Assembly (NCBI GenBank): GCA_963995505.1
Contig: OZ023199.1
Location: forward strand, 6,319,906-6,383,905
Length of the DNA stretch: 64,000 nucleotides
Reading direction: 5' to 3'
Origin: Hypericum androsaemum
Taxonomy: Eukaryota > Streptophyta > Magnoliopsida > Malpighiales > Hypericaceae
Shown here: positions 1-12,262 of the stretch, piece by piece
Layout: each line of letters begins with the position of its first letter
Numbering within the stretch: position 1 is the first letter of the stretch
Program-made: the position numbers and the translations under genes
The notes under the pieces: generated by a model
Database searches by the model: none
What the model saw: only the letters and a program-made list of their open reading frames with translations
Told to the model about the DNA's origin: nothing

Positions 1-3000
1 GAAAAGGCATAGAAAGGGAAGAAAATGAATGGAAGGGGAAGAAAAGGCATGTTAAGGCAAGAATAGGCATGAAAAAGCTAGAAAAGGCAAGATAAGGCAT
101 GAAAAGGAAAGAGAAGGCAAGAAAAAGGCATAAAAAGTCAAGAAAAAGTCAAGAAAAGGCAAGATAAGGCATGAAAAGGCAAGAAAATTTAAGAAAAAGG
201 CATCAAAAGATAGGATAAGGCAAGAAAATGTAAGAGAAGACAAGAAATGGCAAGCAACGAAAAGATAAGGCAAGATAAAGCATGAAAATGCAAAAAAAGG
301 CAAGAAACGACATGATAAGGCATGATAAGGCATGAAAAGGAAAGAAAACAAAAGATAAGGCATTAAAAAGCATGAAAATTCAAGAAAAAGGCATAAAAAG
401 GCAAGAAAAGGCAAGCAATAACAAGAAAAGGTAAGATAAGGCAAGAAAAGATAAGAAATGGCAAGAAATGGCAAGAAAAGGCATGAAAAAGCAAGAAATA
501 GCAAGAAAAAAGCATGAAAAGAGAAGATAAGTCAAGTAAAGGCATGAAAAGAGAAGAAAATGCAAAAAAAGGAAAAAAAGATAAGAAAATTATGAAAAGG
601 CATGGAAAGGAAAGAAAAAGTAAGAAAAGGCAATGAAAAGGCAAGAAAAGATAGGAAAAGACAAGAAAAAGATGGAAAAAGGCATGAAGTTGCAAGAAAA
701 GTTAAGAAAAGGCATGGAAAAGCCAGAAAATGGAAGAAATGGCAAGATAAGTAAAACAAGTTAAGAAAAAGCAAGAAAATTGATGAAAAAGGCAAAAAAA
801 GATAAGAAAAGTCAAGATAAGGAATGAAATGGAAGGAAAAGGCAAGAAAGTCAAGAAAAGGCATAAAAAGATAAGAACAGTCAAGAAAAGGCAAGAAAAA
901 AGTTATGAAAAGGTAGAAAAACAAGAAAAGGTAATATAAGGCAAGAAAAGGAAAAAAAAGGCAAGGAAAAGCAAGAAATGGTATGAAAAGGAAAGAAAAA
1001 GCAAGAAAAGGCAGGAAAAGATAAGAAAAGTAAGGAAATGGCTGGGAAAGGCAAGGAAAGGCAAGAAAAAGGCACGCTAAGATAAGAAAAGATAAGAAAA
1101 AGCAAGAAAATGTAGGAAAATGCAAGGAAAGGGAAGAAAAGGCAGGCTAAGGCAAGAAAAATCAAGAAAAGGCTAGAAAAAATAAAGAAAAGGCATGTAA
1201 AGGTACGAAAAGGCAAGGAAATGCAAGAAATGGAATCTAAGGCAAGAAAAGTCAAGAAAAGGCATGAAAAAAGAAAGAAAAGACATGGAAATTGCAAGAA
1301 AATTCAAGAAAAAGACAAGGAAAAGGCAAGATAAGATAAGAAATAGCAAGCAACAACAAGAAAAGGTAATATTAGGCAAGAAAAGGAAAAAAAAGATAAG
1401 AAAAGGCATGAAAAGGAAAGTAAAAGTAAGAAAAAAGTAGGAAAAGACAAGAAAAGGAAAGAAAAAGGCATGAAGTTCCAAGAAAAGGCATAGAAAGGCA
1501 AGAAAAGGCAAGATAAGGCAAAAAAAGGTATGAAAAAGCAAGAAAAGGAAAAAAAAAGGCATAAAAAGATAAGAAATGTCAAGATAAGGAATGAAAGGCA
1601 AGAAAAATGCAAGAAAATGCAAGAAAAAGCATAAAAAGAAAAGAAAAGTCAAGAAGAGGGAAGAAAATGCAAGAAAAGGAAAGAAATGACAAGAAAAGGA
1701 AAGATAAGGCAAGCAAAGGCAAGAAAAAGGCAAGAAGAGGCATGAAAATGCAAGAAAAAGCATGAAAAGGAAAGAAAAGGCAAGATAAGACAAGAAAGGC
1801 AGGAACAGACAAGAAAAGCCAAGAAAAGGAAAGAAAAATACATAAAAAAGCAAGAAAATGTATGGAAGGGAAAGAAAAGGCAAGATAAGATAAGAAAAGA
1901 CATGAAAAAGTAAGAAAAGAAAAGAAAAGAAAAAGGCAAAAAAAGGTAAGAAAAGTGAAGAGAAGGCAGTATAAGGCCTGACAAGGCAAGAAAAGGCAGG
2001 GAAGAGGCAAGATAAGGTAAAAAAGGGCATGAAAAAGAAAAGAAGGCAAGAAAAAGGCTAAAAAAGATAAGAAAAGTCAAGTTAAGGCATGAAAAGGCAA
2101 GAAAAGTAAAAAAATAAGGCAAGAAAAGTCAAAAAAGACAAGAAAAGTCAAAAAAAGGCAAGAAAGGCAAGAAAAGACAAGCAACGGCAAGAAAATATAA
2201 GATATGGCAAGAAAAGGCAAGCAAAAGGCAGAAAAGGCAAGAAAAGGAAAGAAAATATATGAAAAGGAAAGAAAAAACCATGAAAAGGCATGAAAATGGA
2301 AGTTAAGGCAAGAAATGGCATGGAAAGACAAGAAAAGGCAAGAAAAAGGCTACAAAAGGCTTGAAATAGGCATAAAATGGCAAGAAAACATATGAAAAGG
2401 CAAGAAAAGGTAAGAAAAAGAAAAAAGGTATGAAAAGGTAAGAAAAGATAAGAAAAGGCAAGAAAGGGCAAGATCAGGCAATAAAAGTTGAAAAAAGGCA
2501 AGAAAAAAGCAAGAAATGGCAAGAAACGGCAAGAAAAAGGCAATGAATGCAAGTAAAGGCAAGGACAAGCAAGAAAAGTCAAGAACAACGCAAGAAAAGT
2601 CAAGAACAGCGCAAGAAAAAGGCATGAAAAGGCAAAAAAAGGCATCGAAAGGGAAGAAAAGAGAAGAAAAGGCAAAATAAGGCAAGAAAAGAAAGAAAAG
2701 GGAAGAAAAAAGGTATAAAAGTCAAGAAAAGTTAAGAAAAGGCATGAAAAGGTAAGAAAATTTAAAAAAAGGGAAAAAGGCAAGAAAATGCATCAAAAGG
2801 CAAGAAAATGCAAGGAACAACAAGAAAAGAAAAGATAAGGCAAGAAAAGGCAAGTAAGGGTAAGAAAAAGGCATGAAAATGCAAGAAAATGCAAGATAAG
2901 GTAAGAAAAGGCATGAAAAGACAACAAAAGGCAAGAAAGGATAGAAAAATGCAAGAAAAGGCAAGATAAGGAAGAAAAGGCAAGATAAGGAAGAAAAGGC

Positions 3001-5338
3001 AAGATAAGGTAAGAAAAGGTTGGAAAAGATAACAAAAGCAAAGAAAGGATTGAAAAAGACAAGAAAAGGAAAGAAAAGGAAGAAAAGGCAAGAAAAGGTA
3101 AAAAAGGCATGAAAAAGCAAGAAAAAGGCATAAAAAGGTAAGAAAAGTGAAGCAACAGCCTAACAAGTAAAGAAAAGGCTAGAAAAAGGGATAAAATTAA
3201 AGAAAAGTAAAAAAAAGGCAAGAGAAGGCAAGAAACGGCAAACAACAGCAACAAAATGTAAGATATGGCGAGAAAAGGCAAGCAAAGGGTAGAAAAGGCA
3301 AGAAAAAAGAAAGAAAAGGCAAGAAAATGGAAGATAACGCAAGAAATGGCATGGAAAAAAAATAAGAAAAGGCAAGAAAAGATAAGAAAATGGAAGAAAA
3401 TAGCATGAAAAGGCAAGAAAAATGCATGAGAAAAGGCAAGAAAAAAGAAAGAAACGGCAAGAAAAAGGCATGAAAAAGCAAGAAAAAGCATGAAAAAGCA
3501 AGAAAAGATAAGAAAAAGCCAGAAAAAGGCATAAAACATTAGGAGAAAGCAAGAAAAGGAAATGAAAAGGCAACCTAAGGCAAGAAAAGTCATGAAAATG
3601 CATGAAAAAAAACAAGAAAAGACATGGAAAATGCAAGAAGATTCAAGAAAAAGGCAAGAAAAGGGAAGCAACGAGAAGAAAAGGTAATATAAGGCAAGAA
3701 AAGGTAAAAAAAATAAGAAAAGGCAGGAAAGGATGGGAAAAGTAATGAAAAAGGCATGAAGTTGTAAAAAAAGGCATGGAAAAGCAAGAAAAGTTAAGTA
3801 AAAAGGCATAAAAAGATTGGAAAAGTCAAGATAAGACACCAAAAGGCAAGAAAGGTAAGAAAAAAAGCAAGAAAAGTCAAGGAAATGAATAAAAAGACAA
3901 GAAATGGAAAGAAATGGAAAGAAAAAGGCATAAAATGGCAAGAAAAGGTAGGGAAGAGCCAAGAAAAGGCAAGCAACGGTAAGAAAAGGCAAGATATGAG
4001 AAGAAAAGGCAAGAAAAGGATAGAAAAGGCAAGAAAGGGCAAGAAAATGTAATAAAAGGCAAGAAAAAGCAATATAAGGCATAAAAGGGAAGAAAAGGGA
4101 AGAAAATGAAAGATAAGGCAAGAAAAGGCATGAAAAAGCAAGAAATGGTACGAAAAAGGCATAAAATATCAAGAAAATTCAAGAAAAAGCATCAAAAGGT
4201 AAGATAAGGCATGAAAAGGCAAGAAAAGGCTAGAAAAAGGCATAAAATGTCAAGAAAAAGTCATAAAAGGGCAAGATAAAGCAAGAAAATTTAAGAAAAA
4301 GCCAACAAAAGAGAAGAAAAGTTTAGAAAAGGCCAGAAAATGCAAGATAAGGCAAAAAAAGGCAAGCAATGAAAAGAAAAGGTAAAATAATGCAAGAAAA
4401 GGCAAGCAAAGGCAAGAAAAGGAAAGAAACGGCAAGGAATGACATGAAAAGGCATGAAAAAAGAAAGAAAAGGCAAGAAAAAGGAAGATAAGGCATGAAA
4501 AGACAAGAAAAGGCAAGAAAAAGACAAGGAAAATGCAAGAAAAGGTAGAAAAAGGTATGAAAATGCAAGGAAAGGAAAGAAAAGGCAAAATAAGGCAAGT
4601 ATAGGCAAGAAAAGGCATGAAAAAGTTGGAAAATGCAAGGAAAGGAAGGCAAAAAGGAAGAAAACATATGGAAAATGCAAGAAAAGGTAATATAAGGCAA
4701 GAAAAGGCAAGAAAAGGCAAAAATAGACAAGAAAAGGCATGAAAAAGAAAGAATAAGCAAGAAAAGGGATGAAAAGCCAAGAGCAAGACAAGAAAAGGTA
4801 GGAAAAGACAAGAAAAGACAAGAAAAGGAAAGAAAAAGGCATGAAGTTACAAGAAAAGGCATGAAAAGGTAAGAAAAGGGAGTAAAATGCAAGATAAGGA
4901 AAAAACATGCATGAAAAAGCAATAGAAGGCAAGAAAAATGCATAAAAAGATAAGAAAAGTCAAGATAAGGCAAGAAAAGGCATAAAAAGTCAAAAAAAAC
5001 TTAAAAATGGCAAGAAAGGCAAGAAAAGACAAGCAACGGCAAGAAAATGTAAGATATGGCAAGAAAAGGCAAGCAAGGGGCAGAAAAGGCAAAAAAAGGA
5101 AAGAAAAGGCAAGAAAAGGAAAGAAAAGATAAGAGAAGGTAAGAAAAAAATGAAAAGGGAAGAAAAAGAAAGATAAGGCAAAAAATGGCATGGAAAAATA
5201 AGAAAAGGCAAGAACAAGGCAAGAAAGTGGCATAAAAAGGCAAAAAAACATATGAAAAGGGAAGAAAAGGCAAAAAAATAAAGGCATGAAAAGGTAAGAA
5301 AAGGCAAGAAAGGGCAAGCTCAGGCAACTAAAGTTGAG
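1..5338. repeat. Decanucleotide satellite, block 1
   Basis: The whole stretch is tandem variants of a 10-bp (sometimes 11-bp) unit close to GAAAAGGCAW on the + strand, with common variants GATAAGGCAA, GAAATGGCAA and GAAAAGGCAT. The + strand is strongly purine-rich with few C or T. An A-tract recurs about every 10 bp, near one helical turn. Because 30 nt equals three units, the minus strand is open over long distances and yields a false 10-residue periodic 'protein' rich in Phe, Leu, Ser and Cys. I regard those reading frames as by-products. The array enters from the left edge and stops at the retroelement. Confidence 0.95.
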
Positions 5339-6838
5339 AAATCTAGAAGAGAGATCTACATTTCTTATTGATTCTTATGTCATTTTTATGTATTTTAGTA
5401 ATGTAGTAGACTTTTACCCTTTGTCGTGTTTTGTGATAGTAAGTGGAGCTCAATGAAGGCCGTTAGAGGGGTGATTTCGAGAGGCTATATTGCAAGAGCC
5501 ATAAATCATTGCTCGAGGATCGGATTATAACATTTGGGATATTGTTAAAAATCTAGAAGAGAGATCTACATTTCTTATTTTATAGTCAAGGCCAAATTCG
5601 AAGTGGAAAAAGGTCCAAAATGTAAAATACGAAGATGCAACAAAGCTGAATTGGCTAGCAGCCGCCAGGCCCTGAACTCTTTGGAGCCTAGCGGCCGCCG
5701 ATCCCCTAGTGATCGCTAGGTGCGGGAGTTACAGAAGACCCCAAAAATCGACCTCTAGTGGCCGCTAGGTACATAGTGGTTGCCAGGTCCCGCGCGGCTG
5801 AAGGAAATTCACTTCTTATTTAGTCGGGATTTTGACCCGTTTCAATTATATTCAACTTTTGGCCTCCTGTTTTGGCCCTAGGACCATAATTATTTTATTT
5901 ATTGCATTACGTAGCTAGCAAGATTTCTAGATTTTTCTATTTTCTAACTAGGTCTTTGGCTATATATATGCCACTAATACTTAGGTTTTGGGGACGATTG
6001 CTGCGATCTTGAGACTACTTTGAGATTAATAAAGTCACAATTTTGGCTATCTGCGTGGAGGAGATTGGCGAGCCTTGCTCGAACGACTAAGCTTTCTCTA
6101 TCTCTATCTTTATGCTAGTCTTTATTATATCTTTCATTAATATCATGTGCTTTATGATCATGCTTAGCGAGTAGTTCTCTTGTGAGTGAGATGCCCTAAC
6201 TATGTGATTGATTACCTATGCTAGATTGTTGTTCGAATATCTTTGGTATTAGTTATTAATTGGTATGCTTAATACTTAATCTAAATTGGCCACTTAGATT
6301 ATGATATGAGTTGATGATAGTGGACCGAAAGGCACTTGAGTTAATGGAAAGAACTAATTAGTATATTCTTAGATATTAATGAGATGTCTTAATATCGTAA
6401 GGGTAACCCCTTAGGAGGAATCTTCATAATTAGATTAGTGCAGTTCTAGGTCTAATTGATGAGCAAAAGCGTTAATTAGTAACCTAGGTCTTTGCTAGTT
6501 TGGTTTTGTCACCTTAATGAGCGAAAGCGTTAGGGAGATGCCTTAGAACACTCCGGGTACTAGTTAGAGCTTCAAAAAAACCACAATCTCGTCATTGGTA
6601 GTCAATCCATAGGGTATCGTACTCGTTTGTCTCTATTGAATTTACAACTCTTTTATTTACGTTTTTGATTTCGTTTACTTTCTTGCAATTCATTACCCAC
6701 ATTATAAATCTTTTAATTTCCCCCACTTCACATAATTAATTGTTTCGATTTTGTGTTCCAACCTTCAGTTACGAACCTTACTTAATCATATTACTATTTA
6801 CTTGTGCATTTTATTGCTTGTCAATTTTGCGTATATCA
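5339..6838 (+). repeat. 5' LTR of the gypsy-type element, start rearranged
   Basis: From about 5371 onward it matches the 3' LTR at 10815-12262, including the shared GTATATCA/GCATATATCA end. The first ~85 bp expected from the 3' LTR (beginning TGATGAGTG) are missing. In their place is a 30-bp block, 5340-5370, that duplicates 5550-5580 of the same LTR. Confidence 0.85.
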
Positions 6839-6840
6839 AA

Positions 6841-6858
6841 TTGGCCCCGTCGATAGGG
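6841..6858 (+). other. Primer-binding site, degenerate, tRNA-Asp-like
   Basis: Two bases after the 5' LTR the sequence reads TTGGCCCCGTCGATAGGG. From memory, the site complementary to tRNA-Asp used by Athila/Tat elements is TGGCGCCGTTGCCGGGG, which this matches at about 13 of 18 positions. The position is right for a primer site; the tRNA identity is inference. Confidence 0.55.
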
Positions 6859-7066
6859 AACTGAGATTTTAGGACATACAGTCAAAAGCAATTGGTTTTG
6901 TGTAGCATACTTGCTTATTTCATGCAATTTCTTTTTCAGGATTCTCTAGTACATGCCAAGAACCCGAAGCAAAGGATTAGACCTTGACACAAACATTGTG
7001 CTTGAGGTTGACATTGGTGTACTCAAAAGGGTAATTAGGCATGAGAAGTGAGACCAAGCGAGATCA

Positions 7067-7990
7067 ATGGCACACAATCAGGAAGATGGAGCTCTCCAAG
7101 CTGTAGGGGACAGTCCGCAAAGAAGGATGCTACTGGAATCATATGTTCCTAGATGGAATATGAATCCTAATAGTTTGCAACAACCACTTAAAGGTCCCAC
7201 CTCTTTCCAGATTCCAGGATCCATCATCAAAATAATACAAAACTCGGTCCAATTTGGCAGCTTGCCAAGCGAAGACCCTTGAGACCATCTTTCTCGCTTT
7301 GAAGATATCTGCAACATCATGAAGTTCCAAAATGTTAATGATGATGTCATAAAGCTGCGTCTCTTTCACTTTTCTTTGAAAGATCGAGCTTGCATCTTGT
7401 ACAACAAGTTGAAAGGAGAGACGATTCAGAGTTGGACTGATCTAGCCCACGCTTTCCTACGGAAGTTCTTTTCTATGGCCAAGACAACCAAACTCTTACA
7501 AGAAATCAACATGTTTATCCAAGGAGATGAGGAGAGCATCTATGAAGCCTGGGAATGGTTCACGGATCTCCAAAGTGCCTTTCCTCAATATGGCATAACT
7601 TAGGACAACCTCATGAAAATCTTCTACAATGGGTTAGATGGCCCATCCCGTGATCATATTGATGCCTCCTCTCAAGGGGTGTTCTTGAGGAAGACTACTG
7701 ATGAAGCTTCTCCCTTAATAGAGGAAATGGCTGAAGTCAATGGTATGTGGCCAAAGGAACATGCTAGGAAGCCCCGTAAGGAAGCAACTCGAGGAGTACT
7801 CGAAGTGAATGCTAACATGAGACTTGAAGCTAAAGTTAGGCACTTACCAAAAGACTTGAAGAGTTGACCAGGGGCAAGAAAAAGGCTGCTGTATTGCAAA
7901 CTATCTGTAAGCTCTGCAAAGAATCACATTGTACTAATGACTGCCCAATGATGGAGGAACTTCAGGCAATTGCTAATAGACAACCACCAA
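7067..7990 (+). pseudogene. gag remnant of the gypsy-type element
   Basis: One reading frame runs from the ATG at 7067 to about 7850, broken by stops at 7280-7282, 7601-7603 and 7865-7867. A frame change near 7850 then leads into a short Cys/His stretch (CKLCKESHCTNDCP, about 7908-7950) that looks like a damaged zinc knuckle. The conserved capsid-type stretch (for example LRLFHFSLKDRACILYNKL at 7349-7405, then WTDLAHAFLRKFF) is typical of plant retrotransposon gag proteins, which coat the element's RNA in cytoplasmic particles. Several independent lesions show it is dead. Confidence 0.85.
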
Positions 7991-8394
7991 GACTAGGCTA
8001 CTCTAGGAAACTGAATTCTTAACCAAATTTCTCTTGATTTGGTCAGTAGGCAAACAACACTAGTGCCCAGTAAGACTCCAGGAAGCCATATTTGGGCAAG
8101 AAAGTTAAGGAAATGGGTGATAAGATTGATAAATGAGTGGGTGACCAAGTGAATGTCTTCTCCAAGATTGACCAATTGGTGGGAGTGGTTTAGCAGTCTA
8201 TCCAACAACAAACCATAACTGTGCAGCGGATGGATCATTGTGAGGCACGTCATCAAGAGTTTGAGACATACCTGAAAGGACAAGCCACGTAACTCAAGAA
8301 GATGGAGATTGAACTTGGAAAGTTAGCTGAAGAAAATGCTCGAAGAGAAATAGGTACTCTACCCAGCAACACGGAGTCAAACCCGCGATGACAA

Positions 8395-9263
8395 TTGATG
8401 GCCATCATATTGAGGAGTGTGGACAAGGAAGATGAACCGTATATTCCTCCACCACCTTATGTCCCTCCACCTCCATTCCCTCAAAGACTCCGGAGAAAGC
8501 CACCACTTGAGAACAAACCCACTTCAAAAGATTGTGCCGAACCGATCAAGCCAGCCATAGAGGATGAGGTAGTTACTAAAAAGAAGGAGCCACCAGCCTA
8601 TATCAGTGAAAAAGAGAATTCTTATATTCCTCCACCATCACCTCAACAAGTCAAAAAGGAAGCAGTGATCGATGAGAAGGCCATTGAATTCATAGAGACA
8701 ATGGAAGAAATTCAAAGTCATGTCTCTTTCTTTGAGATGTTAGATAAAAGGCCGCAATATGCTGAGTTTCTGAAGGAAATCATCATGAGGAAGAATTGGT
8801 AGAATGATGGCAAGACGATCCCTTTGGTAGAAAATGGCATACCGCCAAAACTAAAAGATCTAGGGAGTTTTACTATTCCTTGTAATATTGATGGTATTCA
8901 ATTTCTGCATTACTTATGTGATTTGGGTGCCAATGTTAACCTCATGCCTCTAATTAATTTTAGAAAACTTGGACTTGTAGGCCTCAAGCCAACAGAGATG
9001 TACCTTCAACTAGCCGATCAATTAGTCTAGAGGCCACATGGAATCGTGGAGAATGTGCTAATCAAAGTCGATAAGTCCCTCATACCCGTAGACTTTGTGG
9101 TGCTGGACTATGCTACCAATGAAAGTTAACCACTGATTCCGGGACATCCATTCCTCAACACGAGTCATACAATGGTGGATGTCCACAATGGCAAGCTACT
9201 TTTCCGCATAGGCCCAGATCAAATAGAGTTTCAAGTAATCGATAAGCACCTCCGTCCACTATA
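8395..9263 (+). pseudogene. Spacer and retropepsin-like protease remnant
   Basis: This frame carries a proline-rich linker (YIPPPPYVPPPPFP near 8440-8490), then a retropepsin-like region with CDLGANVNLMP at about 8920-8953. That is the plant gypsy D-L-G-A form of the aspartic protease active site. It continues through 'LIPGHPFLNTS' to about 9263. In-frame stops at 8800-8802, 9028-9030 and 9127-9129 break it. In an intact element this protease would process the gag polyprotein. No RT domain follows. Confidence 0.8.
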
Positions 9264-10731
9264 GTGCCAAAAGGAGTAACACAATCAGGCTAACGACTCT
9301 AAATTAGCACGTTTAGTATTTAATTTTTCATTATTTTTGTGTTTATTTCAGTATCGTTATGTTCATTTAGTATTTTAGTGGCCTTTGTAGGAGGTTTCAA
9401 AAAGAGGAAAATCAAGCTGAAGCAGAATTCGCCAGTCCATACACAAATGTTTTTCTGCGAAAAGGAAGTTAGAGTGAAACACCACCAACCGTCCCCACCG
9501 CCTCCTTCTCGCGATCGACAGGGCAGTACCAGTCCTCTCCTCTTGTCGTTTCTGTTATAAGTCTCTTTATGTTCCTGTTTATGTGCCCTGTGATGTTCAT
9601 GTTCATGTCTTGTGATGTTTATTTGTGTCTTGTCTCTATATTGAGGACACAGTGTTCAATAAGTGTGGGGGAGTGTCAAACATGTGTTTTCATTTTGGTT
9701 TGGCGTATGCAATCGAGTCTAGGTTTGAGGTATGAGTGTGCTTCAGTCCAATGTGGTGTCATAAGCAGATGATGAAACTTCACCCTTGAATTGTTGGCTT
9801 CCTAGCAACCGAATATCCTTAGGAAGGTTCATGTCAGGAAAAAAGTAGCAAGGATAGGATTAAGCCCATATTGAGAAGTAGTTCTTGCTTTTCAAAATCT
9901 CATAATTTGATTAAGTGATTCCTAGGTACGGGACCAAGAGAACACATGAGTAGTTGAGGGAACTTGCTCTTAGTAACCGAACCCCATCTGTATATTAAAA
10001 AGGTTTTAGCTAACTTGTGAGACTAACCGAGTGTTGTGCTTGCTGCCAAAAACCCATTTTTGAAAAATCTTTTAGGCGAAGGGCAGTGGTTAGTTCAATA
10101 AATTGGAGCAAAGCCCTTACCCGAGAAGAGAATGGAAGAAAGGTGTGTGGAATGTGAAAAAGCGTGGAAAAATGCAAAAAATGAAAAAAGAAGGAAGATT
10201 GAATATAAGTGGATGTGAAATGTACGGAATGTGTTCAATGTTATATGCGAATTGTGGTATGTGAATATGAGGTATGAAAAGATCTATAAAAATAGAAAGG
10301 TGGATCTTGGTAAGGGTGAACTCCAGCCTAATCGGGATAAGCTTAGAAATCATTGTAGGAAATCAAGTGAGCCATGGGGTTGGTGTTGGACTGTGCCTAC
10401 TGGTCTACGAGTGAACTCCTAAGACACCAACTGAGTGAAGCTAACCGCTAATCTGAAAATGTTTTGGGGCTAGATGAAATGATGGAGCAATGTGTTCTTA
10501 ATTATCTCTTCATGTCATCTGCTTCTTGCGGTATTGTTTCTAGTAATTTCACTATTTTCTGAATGATAAAATTATGGGAAATTGCTTTGATTTGTGGGCT
10601 AGACTTGAATTGCAAAATTGAGCTGATATGAGGTTTTCTCTGGGTAGTTCAATGTTGCTAAGGGGCCAACAATTTTTAGTGTATCTGATGCACCTTACTT
10701 GAGCACAAGCAAGGAAATAAATGTGGGGGTG
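9264..10731 (+). other. 3' non-coding part of the gypsy-type element with polypurine tracts
   Basis: There is no supported gene in 1.47 kb. At 9641-9672 the text 'attgaggacac...aagtgtgggggag' resembles the internal polypurine motif that follows the coding part in Athila/Tat elements. The main polypurine tract is AAATGTGGGGGTG (10719-10731), directly before the 3' LTR. Confidence 0.65.
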
Positions 10732-12262
10732 TGATGAGTGTGTATACGCTCATGTTCTGTCGTGTGTTTCGTATGTGTTTAGTCATGCTTTCGTCTAATT
10801 TCACCTTTTTCAATTGAGTCTTATGTCATTTTTATGTACTTGAGTCATGGAGTGGACTTCTACCCTTTGTCGTGTTTTGTGATAAGAAGTGGAGCTCAAT
10901 GAAGGTCGTTAGAGGGGTTATTTTTAGAGGCTATATTTCAAGAGCCATAAATCATTGTTCGAGGATTGGATTATAACAAATGAGATATCGTTGGAAAGCT
11001 AGAAGAGAGATCTACATTTCTTCTTTTATAGTGAAGGCCAAATTCAAAGTGAAAAATGGTCAAAAATGTAAAATACAAAGATGCAATAAAGCTGAATGGG
11101 CTAGCAGCTGCCAGGCCCCGAACTCTTTGGAGCCTAGCGACCGCCAATCCCCTAGCAATCACTAGGTGGGGGAGTTACAGAAGACCCCAAAACTTGACCC
11201 CTAGTGGCTGCGAGGTTCATAGCGGTCACTAGATCCCGCGCAAGGCTGAAGGAAATTCACTTCTTATTTAGTCAGGATTTTGACACGTTTCAATTAAATT
11301 TGACTTTTGACCTCTTGTTTTGGCTCTAGGACCATAATTATTTTATTTATTGCATTACTTGGCTAGCAAGACTTCTAGATTTTCCTATTTTCTAGCTAGG
11401 TCTTTAGCTATATATATGCCACTAGTACTTAGGTTTTGAGGACGATTGCTGCGACCTTGAGAATACTTTGAGATTAATAAAGTCACAATTTTGGCTAGCT
11501 GCGTGGAGGGGATTGGCGAGGTTTGCTCGAACGACTAAGCTTTCTCTATCTCTATTTTTATGCTAGTCTTTATTATGTCTTTCATTAATATCATGTGCTT
11601 TATGATTATGCTTAGCGAGTAGTTCTCTTGTGAGTGCGATGCCCTAACTCTGTGATTGATTACCTATGCTAGATTGTGGTTCAAATATCTTTGGCATTAG
11701 TTGTTAATTAGTATGCTTAATGCTTAATCTAAATTGGCTACTTAGATTATGATATGAGTTGATGATAGTGGACCGAAAGGCACTGGAGTTAATGGAAAAA
11801 ACTAATTAGCATATTCTTCGATATTAATAAAATGTCTTAATATCGTAAGAATAACCCGTTAAGAGGAATCTTCATATTTGGATTAGTACAGTTCTGGGTC
11901 TAATTGATGAGCGAAAGCATTAATTAGTAACCTAGGTCTTTGCTAATTTTGTTTTGTCACCTTAATGAGCGAAAGCGTTAGGGAGATACCTTAGAACACT
12001 CTGGGTAATAGTTAGAGCTTCATAAGAACCACAATCTCATCATTGGTAGTCAATCCATAGGATATCGTGCTCGTTTGTCTCCATTGAATTTACAACTCTT
12101 TTATTTACATTTTTGATTTCATTTGCTTGCTTGTAATTCATTACCCAAGCTTCACATAATTAATTATTTTGATTTTGTGTTCCAACCCTCAGTTACGAAA
12201 CTTACTTAATCGCTATACTATTTGCTTGTGCATTTTATTGCTTGTCAATTTTGCATATATCA
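10732..12262 (+). repeat. 3' LTR of the gypsy-type element
   Basis: It starts TGATGAGTG right after the polypurine tract and ends TATATCA where the satellite resumes, giving TG...CA ends. It keeps the first ~85 bp that the 5' LTR has lost. The LTRs differ by many substitutions and small indels, which suggests an old insertion. Confidence 0.9.

Larger units (their letters stand above)
5339..12262 (+). mobile_element. Decayed gypsy-type (Athila/Tat-like) LTR retrotransposon, gag-protease only
   Basis: Two related long terminal repeats (5339-6838 and 10732-12262) flank 3.9 kb of internal DNA. The inside holds a primer-binding-like site, a gag remnant, a retropepsin remnant, a long non-coding 3' part with an internal polypurine motif, and a polypurine tract before the 3' LTR. 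No reverse transcriptase, RNase H or integrase can be read, so the element would need another element's enzymes to move. It interrupts the decanucleotide satellite; both sides resume the same repeat. Lineage assignment rests on LTR length, the Asp-tRNA-like primer site and gag style, so it is tentative. Confidence 0.85.

Noticed and set aside
2793..4172. 459-codon open frame on the minus strand in the satellite
   Set aside because: Its protein is a 10-residue echo of the 10-bp repeat; overlapping frames are open too, and no start context or domain is seen.
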